Shown here piece by piece: positions 22,001 through 34,639 of a stretch of 64,000 bases of DNA. The stretch comes from Lunularia cruciata (taxonomy: Eukaryota; Streptophyta; Marchantiopsida; Lunulariales; Lunulariaceae), in contig OX419756.1 in the NCBI GenBank assembly GCA_948567375.1, positions 38,480,552 through 38,544,551 on the forward strand. The letters are read 5' to 3'. A program made the translations under genes and the position numbers. Under the pieces are notes generated by a model. It was not told the DNA's origin. It saw only the letters and a list, made by a program, of their open reading frames with translations, and ran no database searches. Numbering within the stretch: the stretch's first letter is position 1; every line of letters starts with the position of its first letter.

Positions 22001-25000
22001 TGTGTGATACGTATTCAACTTTCTAAGCAAATCTAGACGATTATCAACCGAGAGCGGAAAGAAGTTCTTACTTGCTTTAAGAGGTGCTACAGGTAGCAGT
22101 ACTACTACGGGTGTAGATCCTTTACTGAAGCGTGTTACGAGAAGCCAAACCGTTGCACCGGGACAGCTTTCAGCAGTCGGAAAGCAAGTTCCTCTTAGCA
22201 AGTTCACGTCTTGTTCGTCCACAAAACTTACACAGCAAGCAGAAAGTGGAGGTATACTGTCCAGAAAAGCTTTTACGTGACCTTCTATCGTCTCCATAGT
22301 CACTGGAAGGACTCTGTTGCAAAGCAGTAAAAATTGCATCAGGGACAAGTGGCGCACTTCAGTGAACATCAAACTGCTGCGATATCCTGCACTGGACGTT
22401 GTCCCTGATTGCTGTCCTCCACATTCAGGTTTATTCTAGGAGACAACTGACGTTAATCTTCAAGGATATGCAGTACCGATCGTGTTTCAAGAATTTAGTA
22501 TTCAAGTTATAACTTAGTACTGTAACTAGCCCCCACGACCATTTAGCCCTGTTAATTTACATTGGTACCAATACACCAAGACATAAGATATGAATGTATT
22601 CGCCACCTAGTACTCGTAGCAGCCACATTCAACAATCCAACACAGACAAAAAATGAAAATATATTTCGTGCCTAGTAAGAGTCAACAGACGTCAGATTGG
22701 AATACGTAGCAAACCTCAGTGCTTGTCGCATACTTTGTAGACACTCACTTGAAAAGGATTGCAGTGAGGACTGCGATAAGAAAAATCAACGTTTTTGTTA
22801 CAGGAATAACCGACATCATCCCATGAAACTATGAAGTAATAAAAAAATTAGTGCTCACACGGGAAGCAAGAATCTCAATGCACCAAGGTGGTTTCTTGTA
22901 TTTTGCCCACTTAAGCAATATCCTGTACCTGGGGATTCAGAGGAGTTTCACCCAGTTTTGAATCCAGGACTGCAAGATGCTGCTGGCGCATTGTTGTTCC
23001 CAGTGATATTTGATGGAAATAGGCGGCTATTTCTACGGCTTCAAAAGCCGATGATGCCAGCCCCGGTCTTAGAATTGGGCTTTCATGGGGAACTTCCACG
23101 TAGAGGAGAGCCAGCAATTTTGAAATCTGCAGGCATACCAATTTTGCAGATGATTACGTAGCTTGAACAGTAAACATGGTTCAGTTTGACAAATCGAACC
23201 CAACGCTAACAGCTTCTACAACCAACAGCACAAAACAAATGCACACTTCCTGAGCTTCACAAGGAAAGAAGAAAATTTGCTTCTGGTAATATGCTTACCT
23301 TGCGAAGTAGTGGTGGAACCTGATGGCATAGCGAGAAAGCTCTGTAGAGTTTATCCACGATCTCCAGCTTGTGTACCTCTACACTATCACTTCCTCGTCT
23401 GGACGACTTTTTTCTGTGCATGTGAGCGGTATCGAGATTTAGGTAAAGTTGCTACGAATTTTCTTGGGCACCTTTACTCCTGAAGTTGAACTACTGAAAT
23501 GTTCTGTAATTCTTGTCGCCTTCCCTTTAACATGACCCTCCAGTATCCCCAGCGTCAGTTGCAACTAACTTAGTTCATAGGTGGGACGAATTACAGAGAA
23601 CAGCTTTAGAAGACGCCCCAAAGCGCAGACTAACCTTGAGCATTCATCAAGCTGGCGTTTGTACAGGGATAAACGGCTCATATGATACAAGATTGCACCC
23701 TCCTCTAGGGGAGCAAGGCTAAAATCATGACAACCGCACGACAAACACCTGCCAAAAATGGTCGAGACTCCCTTTCGAAGGGCTTCAGCAACTTCGTTCA
23801 GCTCTTCCAGATGAATGAGACATTTCCCTGCTTAGAAGCATTAAGCTACAAATTACTCAAATGGAGATGGAAACAAGTACCGTGTGACAGACACATAAGT
23901 AAGTAACTGGATGTATCACTGCAGACAATGGTATTCTAGACTACATTTAGAGGACTCTTTGTCTACTCGGAGGTCCGCATGCAAATGAAAGAAGAACCCG
24001 TACCTCGTTGGAGAAGAACCCTGGCCAGCAATTTTCGGAAATGCTGATTCCACACAATAAGTGGCCGCTCTTCTATTGACACTAGCTTTAGGGCTGATCC
24101 AATGGCTTGTATATTTACGGGATATCCTTCAGCAGTTTGAGTCATGCTGTTCCTGCTATCTTCTTTCTCAGTTTGTAAGTTGAACAACGGGTCCTTCTTG
24201 CTTTTCAAATTCTTTCTGGGAATTTTTGTATGGTCGGTGACTTTATCAGAAACAAGCTGCACAGCTGATTCGTTGCTCAATCCATCATCAGCAGCTTTGA
24301 CAACTGACCGCGTCCTCCTTCGTTGAGGTTTTGAGGGATTCTCATCTGCTGATAAAGAAGCCAAACTCAAGTCCTCACACAAGCCGTCCAAGGTCTCTTC
24401 GTGACTTTCACCGGGTCTAATGGGACTCACATTTGAAGTTTTTGCGTGCACGGACCTTCTCAGGCGAGGTTTTCTTGCTTTAAAAGCAGTTTTGCATTCT
24501 GGCTCACCTTCAACATCTGCCATAATCTTGTCGGAAATCGTTTTCCCGTGCTCTCGCAACGTACTGAGCAACACTTCCTTTTTGCTGTCTGAACTTCGAG
24601 GCGATCGAAAATCTCCTTCATGAGTGATACCGTCAAGGCCTTCTGATGATATAGACAGCGTCTCAGTTGCCAGTGTATATCGGTATACAGCATCTGTTAA
24701 AGTCTCAGCCGAGAAGAGCTTTAGAGCACCTGCCGAAAGGCTCCAGCTAAGGCCCTGTTGATGGACCCAGTTATGGCGTACAAGATCTCCGATTCGCATT
24801 TCCAGTGTTGCCTTGCCTGCGATTAAACAAGATCGGCAAACTCCAGTAGAATCCAAGCTATCAAACGTCTGCTTTGCCCTACTGAAATGGTTCTCCGCAG
24901 AATCCCACATATGCTTTTTCCTGTGCACCTCACCTAAAAGACCACGTAAAAAAACATAGCTTGTGTTCAGAAATATAAATAGGATGCCTATGGCGAGGGA

Positions 25001-28000
25001 GCCAAAGAGGACCACAATATGGCGTAATCAGAACTACCAACCTAGACATGAGTTGAACAGCCCAATAGCCATGGGCAGATTTTGGGCTGAGGCGATACGG
25101 TGACCCTCACGGAAGGCTCTTTCAGCTTCATCAACAGCGCCCATCTTCTCGTAGACAACCCCAACCTGGGAGTAAGACCAATATTTGAATACATCGACGC
25201 AGTTAGTGAAGCCCTCAAGTGACCATAGATCATGCACTCATACTGGCCTGCAAATTATACCAGACAGAGAAGCTTCGAATCTACGGAGACGATAGAGTAG
25301 TGTCTCTAAGCGTACGCGATACGCATGCATGATCGGAATGCTATGTTGTTAAGCATCGCACGGAATACTAAACTGCTACATGTCAGCTTGTTATTGAACC
25401 ACAAGAAAGGTATCCTATGCATAGGACGTCTCCATGGTTACAGTAGGGACATAAAAATCAAGCTGGAGATAACATTTTAACATCGAACCATCAAAGAAAC
25501 AGTGTGGACTAAAGTTCAAAAAGGTTGTAATAAATCTCACCACAACCTTACCTGCATCAAACTCTCTACATAATCTCCAAGAATTCGCCATCGACTACGA
25601 CTGGAAAGAAGTTGTTGGACTATCGTCGGGAATGGCCATGAGGATACTGCTACTGATCCCGAAGTATCCCTTTGCGCAAGAATCTCGACCTCGTTGGTTG
25701 AAGAAGGGTGGTCGCCATCCATACTTTCAGCAGATCTTTTCTCAAACCCACGAAACATGCGCTTGAACAATTTCATTCGTAGTTGTTGAGCTTCTTTTGC
25801 ATATTTAATGGCCTGCAATCGATAATGTAGCTTCAGTTATGGTTCCAAGCTCCTCAGTTGAGGACACCCAGATAGTAGCACCTTGTTGTGGCACAGTCTG
25901 ACAGCCACAAAACAATCTTTATCTTGCAGCTATTTGGAGAATAGGAACCACATCGACCCTCGGCCGGAATAATCTACGCCCACAGCAGTATGTAGATGTT
26001 GACACAGACTACAAACCTCTCTAACTTCCCCCTTCTCCAGAGCGAGCTCCGAAAGAATATGCCGTAAACCTGCTGATTGAAGGACAAGGTAACTTGTTTT
26101 CTGTCCCTGCCAAAACCACAACCAGTTGAAACTGTCACTAGCCACTTGATAGAAGGTCGAATATTTAAGTAGATACACAGCGTAGGCCACATGATTAGAC
26201 AGCGATTAGCTGAAAAGCAAAGTCAAGCTTTATCCCAACAATCTGTAACTTGCAGATATATCTTGGCTTCGTAAGTTATACAATTACGTCATATCTGAAG
26301 TATCAATAATTAAACAAACCACCAAACCACTAAAATTCAAGTGAACCGGTCTTTGGTTCGTTTTGCATCTACCACAAAATACTGACTTCAAAGTGCCGGA
26401 CAGAAGTTCGCGTATTGAACCATGAGGAAATCAACAAGCTGATTCAGCAATTCGTACAACTCTTACTTCTTGGAGGTTAAAGTGAGACATGTCCTTTAAG
26501 GTTTGAGCAGCGTCAAACTCTTCAATCGCCATGGACTTTTCCTTCTTTAATAGTCGTTGACATCCACAATCCTTCTGAGATGCCAAATGCCAAGCCTCCA
26601 TCAAAGACCCGGGATGGATCTTCATGTTATCTTGCCAGTACTCGAGGGGCTTAGCTGATGCATCAAAGCTTTGCCTGATGTTCGAAAGGATATCGTGAGG
26701 GAAGGGTATGGGGCAGAGCAGATGATTCAAATGAGTGTTCATTACATAACAAAGCCATTCGTCTTTTGACATGGGATGTCTCAGGTATGCTGCCACCTTT
26801 AAAATAAGCTCGTATATGCCAATTAATAGAACAGAATGACCCTGCACAAAACAATTCCACCTGATGCAGTTAACATATTGAGTAACAGAATATCGAACCC
26901 GTTGTAAACAGCTCACTTCCATACCCACGTGTGACCGGACTAACTCTGACTGAATCTGATGCCCTTAACATAGCATGATATAATCAGCTCAACAAACGGT
27001 TTAGGCTGAATGTATATCAAATCCAAGTTGCATCAACAGTGTAACAAGTTTGAGAACACCAACGGTTTGAGAAGATCCAAGTTGAAGTACCTGGATGTAA
27101 AGAAGATCCACCAAACTTACAAGTAACACAAGAGGTTCTGCTTGCATAGCTGGAATCTCAGCGTTCTGGATTTCAGTCAAGTCACCTTGATCCCTATCTA
27201 AATTTACCAAGTATTTCCAGGTGTTCGAAGACAGCAAAGCAAATCTATAGAAGTCCTGAGCACCACAGCCAAGAATAACATCTGAGTTAGAGCTGAGGGC
27301 TCCAGCTCTACACAAATAATACACACTCCGTGTTACTGTGGAGTAATCTCCAAATGAGAAGACCACGCATACATTCATTGATACACTGCAGTGGTACACA
27401 CATGAGATCAGAAATAGTTCCTCAGTCAATCTGACAGAGCAAGGCAATGCAAACCTGACTCTGTGGATCTATTTCATATGAGTAGATAGCCATCATGCTG
27501 TAAGCAACAGCCATTCTCTCTTTCAACCGGTAGTGTCGAATCTCAGTCTTAGCGCTCTTTTCTCCAATTTCAGGAGCTGCCTCCTGCCACGAAAGTCATC
27601 CAGCTTTAGTTTCTCCTAAATGTCAGTGTTTGTTAAATAGTCGAACTTAGTAGAAGACGAAAATCCAGATCATCATAAAGTTGAGACTCCAGTTTTCTCT
27701 ACCAGTAACTTTGTAATGTAATGTCCTCTGAATATGATAGTATGCTTCAGTACAGTTCATCAAGCAACTTGTTAAATCGTCCGTTTTGGTTACACGGGAA
27801 CTACGGGTAACGAGGTAGATGGATGGAGCCAGGTGCTCACCAATACACGCAAAGCTTCAGATGCATCCTTAAAGCAGGTGGGGAGATTCCCAGAATCACG
27901 AAACCTTGCGGCTCGGCTTCTCTCTAGCAAGGCTCCTGCTCTTTCAAGAGATAAACTATCTCCCGTGTACACTTTGTCTACAAGACAGTCAAGGATATCT

Positions 28001-31000
28001 GTTTCCAGCTTCCAAGTTTTGTCTGGAAACTGATCCCTCAATGTCTTACAAACGACAAGCTCCTGAGAAAACATCCAGAAAAGTCTTAGTGGAGTGATGC
28101 AGTTAGCAGATTTCTTCAAGAAGCTGGATACTTCAAGTAGGTGTGCCCAAGTTATGTCCTTGTGCAATTTATCAACCAAAGTTCATATCTTCAGGTATCT
28201 CTTCAGACACAAAACACCTGTAGGTGTACTCATTCTCTCCATGCTAGTTTTAGAAAGGAGAAACTAGTTTTAGTGACTCGCTCAACCACAAATAAGTGGA
28301 CATGCATACCTCCTCGAGAAGTAAGCCCAGTGATTCAGAAGACAGACCAGGTTGGAGAGCGCTCAACGAGTGATATAAAGAGCATGCGTTTCCTTCATCA
28401 ACCTTGCAGTCTTTAGGCTTCTCTTCTAAACACACCAGCTGCAACATACATGACAGCAAAAATTTATTGGTCGTGACAGGGAAGAACCGATTGCAGGAAA
28501 CCCACGGAGAATTCTAGACGTGCATGCTTGTCTTTAATTACCGAACTTACACCAGTCGAACATCTGCGAACAATGAAGCAGGAGCGTACCTTGATGAACA
28601 ACTTCACTAATGAGTGGGGAGCCCTAAGTTTTGGCACAAGAGGACAGAGCTTCGTCCATTCTGAAAATCCATCGATCAGAATCGACTTTGATTTCCCTAA
28701 TTCACCATTGCGTTTGCGTGCGTCAGCAAGAACAGAGCACTTTGCATATGCTTCCGATATCATCTCATCTAGAGACGTGACAGCCGTCTCGGTACTCACT
28801 GTCGAGTTGATCCTAGCCCACGCTGCTTTATTTGCTAGCTCTAGGGGCCAACAAGCCTGCACACAATCGGCAGCTTAATCACTGGAGATCATCTCACACC
28901 CTTCTTTACACGTATAATTCTTGCTCCAGCGCGCAATGAACGATTTAATTCACAAGGACGGAGTAACGCAAGAAGGGGTTGTGAATAACGTACTAACGAG
29001 TATTCCTTGTTGTTGAATAGTTGCACACCCATGTTATAAGTTGACGACATAAACCACCACAGCTCTTCAGGTTGTAAGTGTTGGATACCTCCACCGACAA
29101 GGGCAACGACTTCCTAAGATAGTCATAATAGAATGTAAGGTTCAGCTTGAATTGTTCTGACCATAACATCGAGTTCATTTCTCCTCCCTCCACTAAAACA
29201 TTGAGTGTCAACGACAGCAAGGTCCTGAGTGCTAGAAACAAACTGAGTCAACTCCATTCGAAGCGATGCATTTTTACCTCAATATCACTGTTGTGCAGCA
29301 TTGCAAACCTCAGCGCTGCTACTGATATTTGACAAGCCATTTGAAACCCCTTAATAAGCATATCAATATCATTCCCACCCAAACCAGAGCAGCTGCATTC
29401 ACAGCGACGAAACATATACGGAGTGGATGAGTACATTCAGGCCCCCAGCACAGAAGCCTGTGACATATCACAGGTTACAAGTATAATTCAGAACATGACA
29501 TCAGGAAATCATATTTTGGCCCACAGATGACTAGTGTAATCTAAGGTCTTCATCTATGACTATCCATTCTCAGCTATCAGAAACCATCAGGATCCAGGAG
29601 ACAGGTATGTGGTGCATCCTTTAAACCACAGTGAACTTCAAAAGGCTAAACACGTCGGTTGAACTGAGTGGTTTTGTCCCCACAGGGCGTGACGTCTATC
29701 ACTCATTACAGAGTTCCTCCTACTGGTACTTATGCAGCAAAACAACCGTGAGAAAAGTGAAAAGAGGAGCACCTCATCCCTCGTTCCACCAGTGGATAAG
29801 ACAGCCTTAAAACCTCCACTAGATCAGAGCTGAAGTTGCTCTCAGGTGTACTAGCCTTGCGAAGGGAGCCTGAAATATGCTCATTCCAAACTATCTGTGC
29901 ATATCTTGTAGACGGTTTCTGCAAATAGTGCAGAGCTCTTGCAATACTCACGAAAAGATTCACTCGAACCTCATTGCCTCTTCCTTCGAGATCAACTAAA
30001 GGCTTCGTCCACTTCCCAAGGGTAGAACTCTTTCCTGAATTCTCTGTATACGTTACGTTCCCTAATATAGAGCTTGAAAAGAAATGTACTATGCTAACAA
30101 GCACCTCCTTGGTACAGTGGAGCAAGAAGAAAGCTTCACGCAAAGAACCTGCATCTCCGAGAGCATTCTCCAGCAAATAACCGTTTTGATTTGCGCCATT
30201 CAGTTGACTTGATTCCGTCTTGATTCGTGTACTTTGCTCATTCTCTAATTTCATCAAAAGTAATCCGATGCCGTAGAGACCCGCAATTGCCACCGGTAAT
30301 TCAGCACTGACCTGATAGTATGAAGCCACAAGTAATCATGAATGAGAATAAGCTATGTTCAAAAGTACTCTTCAAAAGTTGTAATAGTTTTTAGGAGCAG
30401 ACAAGAACCCAAGTAATCTGTGCACACAGGAGCCCCTTCTTCCTTTGCTAAGGCGAGTCTGTGAAGTTACTATTAAGGACACAGAACATAATTTTCTCGT
30501 GTCTATCATGAATGAATAGAGAAGCAAGATCTAGACTTCAGTTCTAGTTCCTCGATTGTTTCATCTAAAGAAACGAGAAACCATGATGGCCTTGCATAAC
30601 TAGACACGTACTGGAGTCACTCTTATAGGAGGAAAGGAAAACAAATCTGCCTGATGACCAGATTTATTTTCACACATAACTGGATGCATCACGTTCTTGT
30701 TGAGACTAAACTGCAGCACTGCAAGCTCTTTCATAAGTTGGAGTACAGGTAAGTTCACAATGGATATTACCAGCTTAGGATTCACAGACTGCAAGCTCTT
30801 GTCAGCACAGCTACCTGGAGCCTCAACATGATGTAAAATACCTGTTCGTTTTGGCAAACTAGATTGTAGACTTGACACCAGCCAAGTCCAAGTTGATTTG
30901 TTACTTGACAAGAGCGAGAAAACCAATCCACAAGTTCGAGCAGCTCAAAGCTTTTCCGAATTCCCTGCAACTGATCACCATTCCATGGAAGTGTTGGTGG

Positions 31001-33518
31001 AAGCTCCCGCTTTGCCAAAGCTAGGTCGGTATTTGTCTTAGTATATGCTCGAATATACTAAGACAACCACTACGCTACTTGTGTATATTGTACGTCTAAA
31101 CAATTGAAGGCCTCGTGACTCACCGTGGCTACTCTTGTCACTAGTTCACTGCTAAATTCATGCAAAATGATATCCGTTACTCCCTACTTCTATGAAGTCC
31201 GTTCAAGCGCATGAACATCAGTTAGTCCCTTAAACAAATTGTGGATCTTGAAATATAGTGTACCTCGTCGTGCGAAGAAATGTTAGAAAGCGCAGTCGAA
31301 CAAATTTCAACCGCTATTCTCGCCTCATTTGTGCCTATGCTGCTCAATAGTGAGCAAAACTTTCTCGCGACCTGTTTCCAATTCGTGAGCGTGAATAAGT
31401 AACACAATTGTAATGAGTGACTAGTAAAGTAGAGCTTTAGCCCTGTACCGACACAGATTGAATTATGAAATACAGAACCCGTTAAAACAACCCCGTGCCG
31501 AACCACGTCTAAACCGTAAGTGACTCTGACATTTCAAGCTAGTAAAATAAATTCTGCATAACTGTTATTTACTTAGAGTGGTAAGCGAAGAACGCATTGC
31601 AATTACATTTGTGCGCCTGCAGACATGGATTAACACATGTGTAACCTGATAACTAGTGAAGCAGATATTCGTATTATTCATGTGTACGTGCAGGCAAGGG
31701 TTAGTGCGAGGAACTATATCTCGAGAAACAGCGACTTGCGTCCTTATAATGTTAGGGCCATTAACGAAATAACCCTCCAAGTAGAAAACATCTTAACGCC
31801 TCAGGAGCTAGTGTATCAGGACTGGGATTAACCCCTGAACAGACACATAGAACAGAAAAGGGGAGATAATTCAAGCAGAACACTTAGGAACGTTTCTTGC
31901 GGTATGTTTTGCTGACGGTTACTTTCAACGGACGAGTGACCAGGAAAAGAGAGAAAGACCTTGGCATATTGGTCAGGTTGAGTTGATGAGGCGCAATGGT
32001 CGAGTGTAAGTTTGCAGAGCTGTTGAACCAAAACTGCTCCATGTAGTCTCGGTTGCGCAACCACAACGAGGGTGCACTTGTATAGAGCTTTGAACAAAGC
32101 ATCGCGCTGTTTGATGGAGTTCCCTGCATCCAACAAACTGGTCCCAAAGAATGCGCGACTCGGGTTATCATCCCACTTATTCTTTTATCACCTACTTCAA
32201 TGAAATGGAAACCCCTTGGAGGATCCCTCATTCGCACAAGTTCCGAGGAACCAAAACGAGGTCTTAAAGCAATCGTACCAAATCGAGAGTTCTAGTGTTG
32301 TTCACGAAAGTGCTTACGAATACTCGATGCGTATGTATTATCACAGTTAACTAGATCTAGTAGTGGCCATGTGACTAGGCTAAGAGTTCTTGAAATTCGT
32401 AGAGGTGATAGATGAAGTCTATTCATCCACCTTTCCTCCCGGCTTGAAGTAGGACGCTGCTTGCTTCAAAAAACTTCTCTAACTTCCAGAGTCTCAAATT
32501 CCATATCGCAACATCCACATTATACTGAATGAATCAATGTTTTGGTATATGAACGCACAAGCAACAATATTCATAATTCCGCAACTTCAATATCTAACTT
32601 CTCATTTCTAAGTTGGCATGTCAACGAGGCAATTTCAAGAAGAAAGTCACCTGATCCACGAGGCGAGTTGCTCAGGCAAACGCGCTACATCCTCGAAGCA
32701 AGAAGGAGAGCCTATTGCACCTTCAGCAGTACACCAGATAAGATCAATGACTGCTGAGACTGTCAGGGAAGGTAATCCTGCTGTTCCTTCAACCAGTTGA
32801 GGCGGACCCAGTACTTCACTGTCTCCTGAAGAGAGGGCTTCTGAAGCTTTAGTTTTCCTTGCCGTACCTGACAGGAATTTCATACAGAAATTATTAACAC
32901 ACCAAACTGAAGCTCAGGTGAAGCATATGCAGGCCAAACTAGCACCAAGATAAACCCAAATATCTGAGTCTTACCTCCTCGGTTGCTCTTTCTATTAGTA
33001 GTCTGCTTCATGTGGGCTGCTCTAGATTCAGACGCATTATTGAGCTGGCAAAGGCTGCGAAATAGAAGTTGCGATTGTGCGAAGGCGGCATTGAATCTCT
33101 TCCAAGCCATCAGCCGACGTACTAATCCATATCTCTGAAGTTCTATCTCAAACGAACATCCCGTGAGGAAAGATCGAAATTGACTCAGACTATCCAGAGC
33201 TATGGCCATGGCTGAAAACAACTCATCGGCTCTCCCATGCCCAGCTGCATCGCCTGACGTGGGGATAGATGTCAAAGTAGTTCCGCAAACTTTCAAGAAT
33301 TGCGCAAGGAATGGGACGAATTCCTTGGCCAGCTTATGCAATTCAATCTTTCCATCGTTCTCCTTGCCAGGCCCGAGAGTAGAAGACACAGGAGCCACAT
33401 ATATCTTCAGCGAGCTGCTGAGTCCATTGAGGTCGGCCTTCTCGAGAAGTTTCAAAATGCTGTCTCCATTGCAGGCTCCAGCTGTATTGGCCTGGCCCCG
33501 GGCATGTTTTAAAGCCAT
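19095..33518 (-). CDS. ESP: Separase (extra spindle poles 1-like cysteine protease), complete, 31 exons
   Basis: Separase is the peptidase C50 that cuts cohesin's kleisin subunit at anaphase. The C-terminus is decisive: FDLFVYLGHGSG with catalytic His2421 (codon 19780-19782) and LLMGCSSG with catalytic Cys2447 (19545-19547), then PSVIANLWDVTDGDIDRF and YLIGASPVCYGVPTG. PWESLPILRDYEVYRMPS lies about 130 residues before the histidine. Phase-consistent exons: 33518-32975, 32867-32651, 32137-31960, 31371-31264, 31036-30842, 30788-30612, 30311-29773, 29392-29278, 29113-28994, 28856-28590, 28438-28310, 28062-27841, 27583-27455, 27385-27323, 27255-27091, 26841-26467, 26106-26017, 25812-25552, 25165-25042, 24933-24004, 23827-23749, 23718-23635, 23413-23299, 23126-22929, 22770-22715, 22373-21980, 21867-21488, 21125-20534, 20339-20004, 19860-19773, 19615-19095. 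Total 2,596 residues, against roughly 2,200 in Arabidopsis from memory. Residues 1-1340 look helical and repeat-like; 1400-1600 are basic and disordered; cysteines 2173-2187 form a cluster. Introns 5 and 14 are very short (53 and 67 nt) and least certain. Confidence 0.95.
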
Positions 33519-33559
33519 CTTCCTTCTTTCCTTGCTTACGCCTCGCCCTTTCCCGATCT

Positions 33560-34085
33560 ACTCTATGTTTAACTCTAGATTGTATCGCGCATTTTCCTTC
33601 TCTCGCTATGATACACATTGCTCACAGGCCGTGTGGCAAATGTACACCCCCCGCATATCCTCTTGGAACTCAAAGATCGTATTCGGTTCCTGCTTTCTCT
33701 GTTTACGACTTCCCTTCCTTGCTACTCTACATTGAACTCCACAATGTAAGCGCATATTCAGTATCCCCCTCCAGGATACGCATTGCACCCTGGTCACTTC
33801 CTTTCTCAAGCTATTCCACTTTCAATTTAACAACGTAAAGCGCATTTTCAATCTCCCCCTCTGATACTAATCGCACCCTGCCATTCACTGCCCCTGGGAA
33901 TCCCCCTGAAGCTTAAAGGTCGTCTAGTCTTCCTGTTTTATCTTTTTAACTCCTCCTTTTACCCTACTTTGAACACCAGACTGAGAAGCAGCATTAATCT
34001 CTTGCTCTGAAACACATTCCACACAGGCTTTGTGGCCAACCCGCTCCCCATCCATCTCCTCCTGAAGCATAACGATTATTGTTAC
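33560..34085. repeat. Degenerate tandem repeats upstream of the separase start
   Basis: Four diverged units begin near 33560, 33721, 33809 and 33962. Each opens with a CTA(C/T)TC-like block followed by a T-rich AACTC/AACAC segment. Common blocks then recur: GCGCATTTTC or GCATATTC, a CTCTCGCTATGATAC/CCCCTCTGATACTA-type block, and CACATTGC/CGCACCCTG. Longer units (first and third) continue into AAAGRTCGT and TTCCTG-T-TT-TCT. The array starts about 40 bp upstream of the separase ATG, so it probably spans its promoter or 5' untranslated region. Confidence 0.55.
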
Positions 34086-34639
34086 GCGGAATCCACCGAC
34101 CCTCCCTGAATGTGGAAACCAAGCTACTTTAATTTTCGCTTCTACGACTCCAAATTTTACAGTCCCCGTAGGATCCGTAGGAAAACCTCTAAGCAAATAA
34201 GTCACATAAGTTCGACTAGAACTCCAAATTCTACAGCAATTTCTATCGAATCCACCAGCGACGCGCAGCCATCTATCTTTGTTCTCTCCGACCAATACTG
34301 TACGCCACGGACTGAGAGCACGAGCAAATTTATCTCAACGGCAACGACAGCCAACATAATTCATTACTTCTTCGAAAAATTGTCGACCCCGTTGAGCTAC
34401 CGGAAGGGCCGTAAAGAGACTTGCACACGAAGTCCCCGAAACTCGAGGAACTTGTCCGTTGAGGCGCGAGATTTGGGAATTTGAAAAAACTAGTTACAGT
34501 GTCCAATTTTAAAGGAAGGACAGTACACACCGTAGGCAGCTTCCGCAGACCGTGAACATATAGCGACCAAATTAGCTACAGCCGCTATGTTAGGAGAAGA
34601 TCTGCACGATATAAGGGACCCGAATAGGAGATGTAAGGT

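Noticed and set aside
27001-27090. Continuation of separase exon 15 past the CAG/GTACTT border
   Set aside because: Reading on meets a stop with no usable donor, while splicing at 27091 to 26841 restores the expected separase order.
28993-29241. 82-codon minus-strand frame inside separase
   Set aside because: It cannot join the neighbouring exons in phase. The exon 29113-28994 in another frame joins both sides in phase and reads PEELWWFMSSTYNMGVQLF, which fits separase.
31884-32237. 117-codon minus-strand frame near separase exon 3
   Set aside because: Out of phase with exons 2 and 4; the overlapping frame 32137-31960 fits both.
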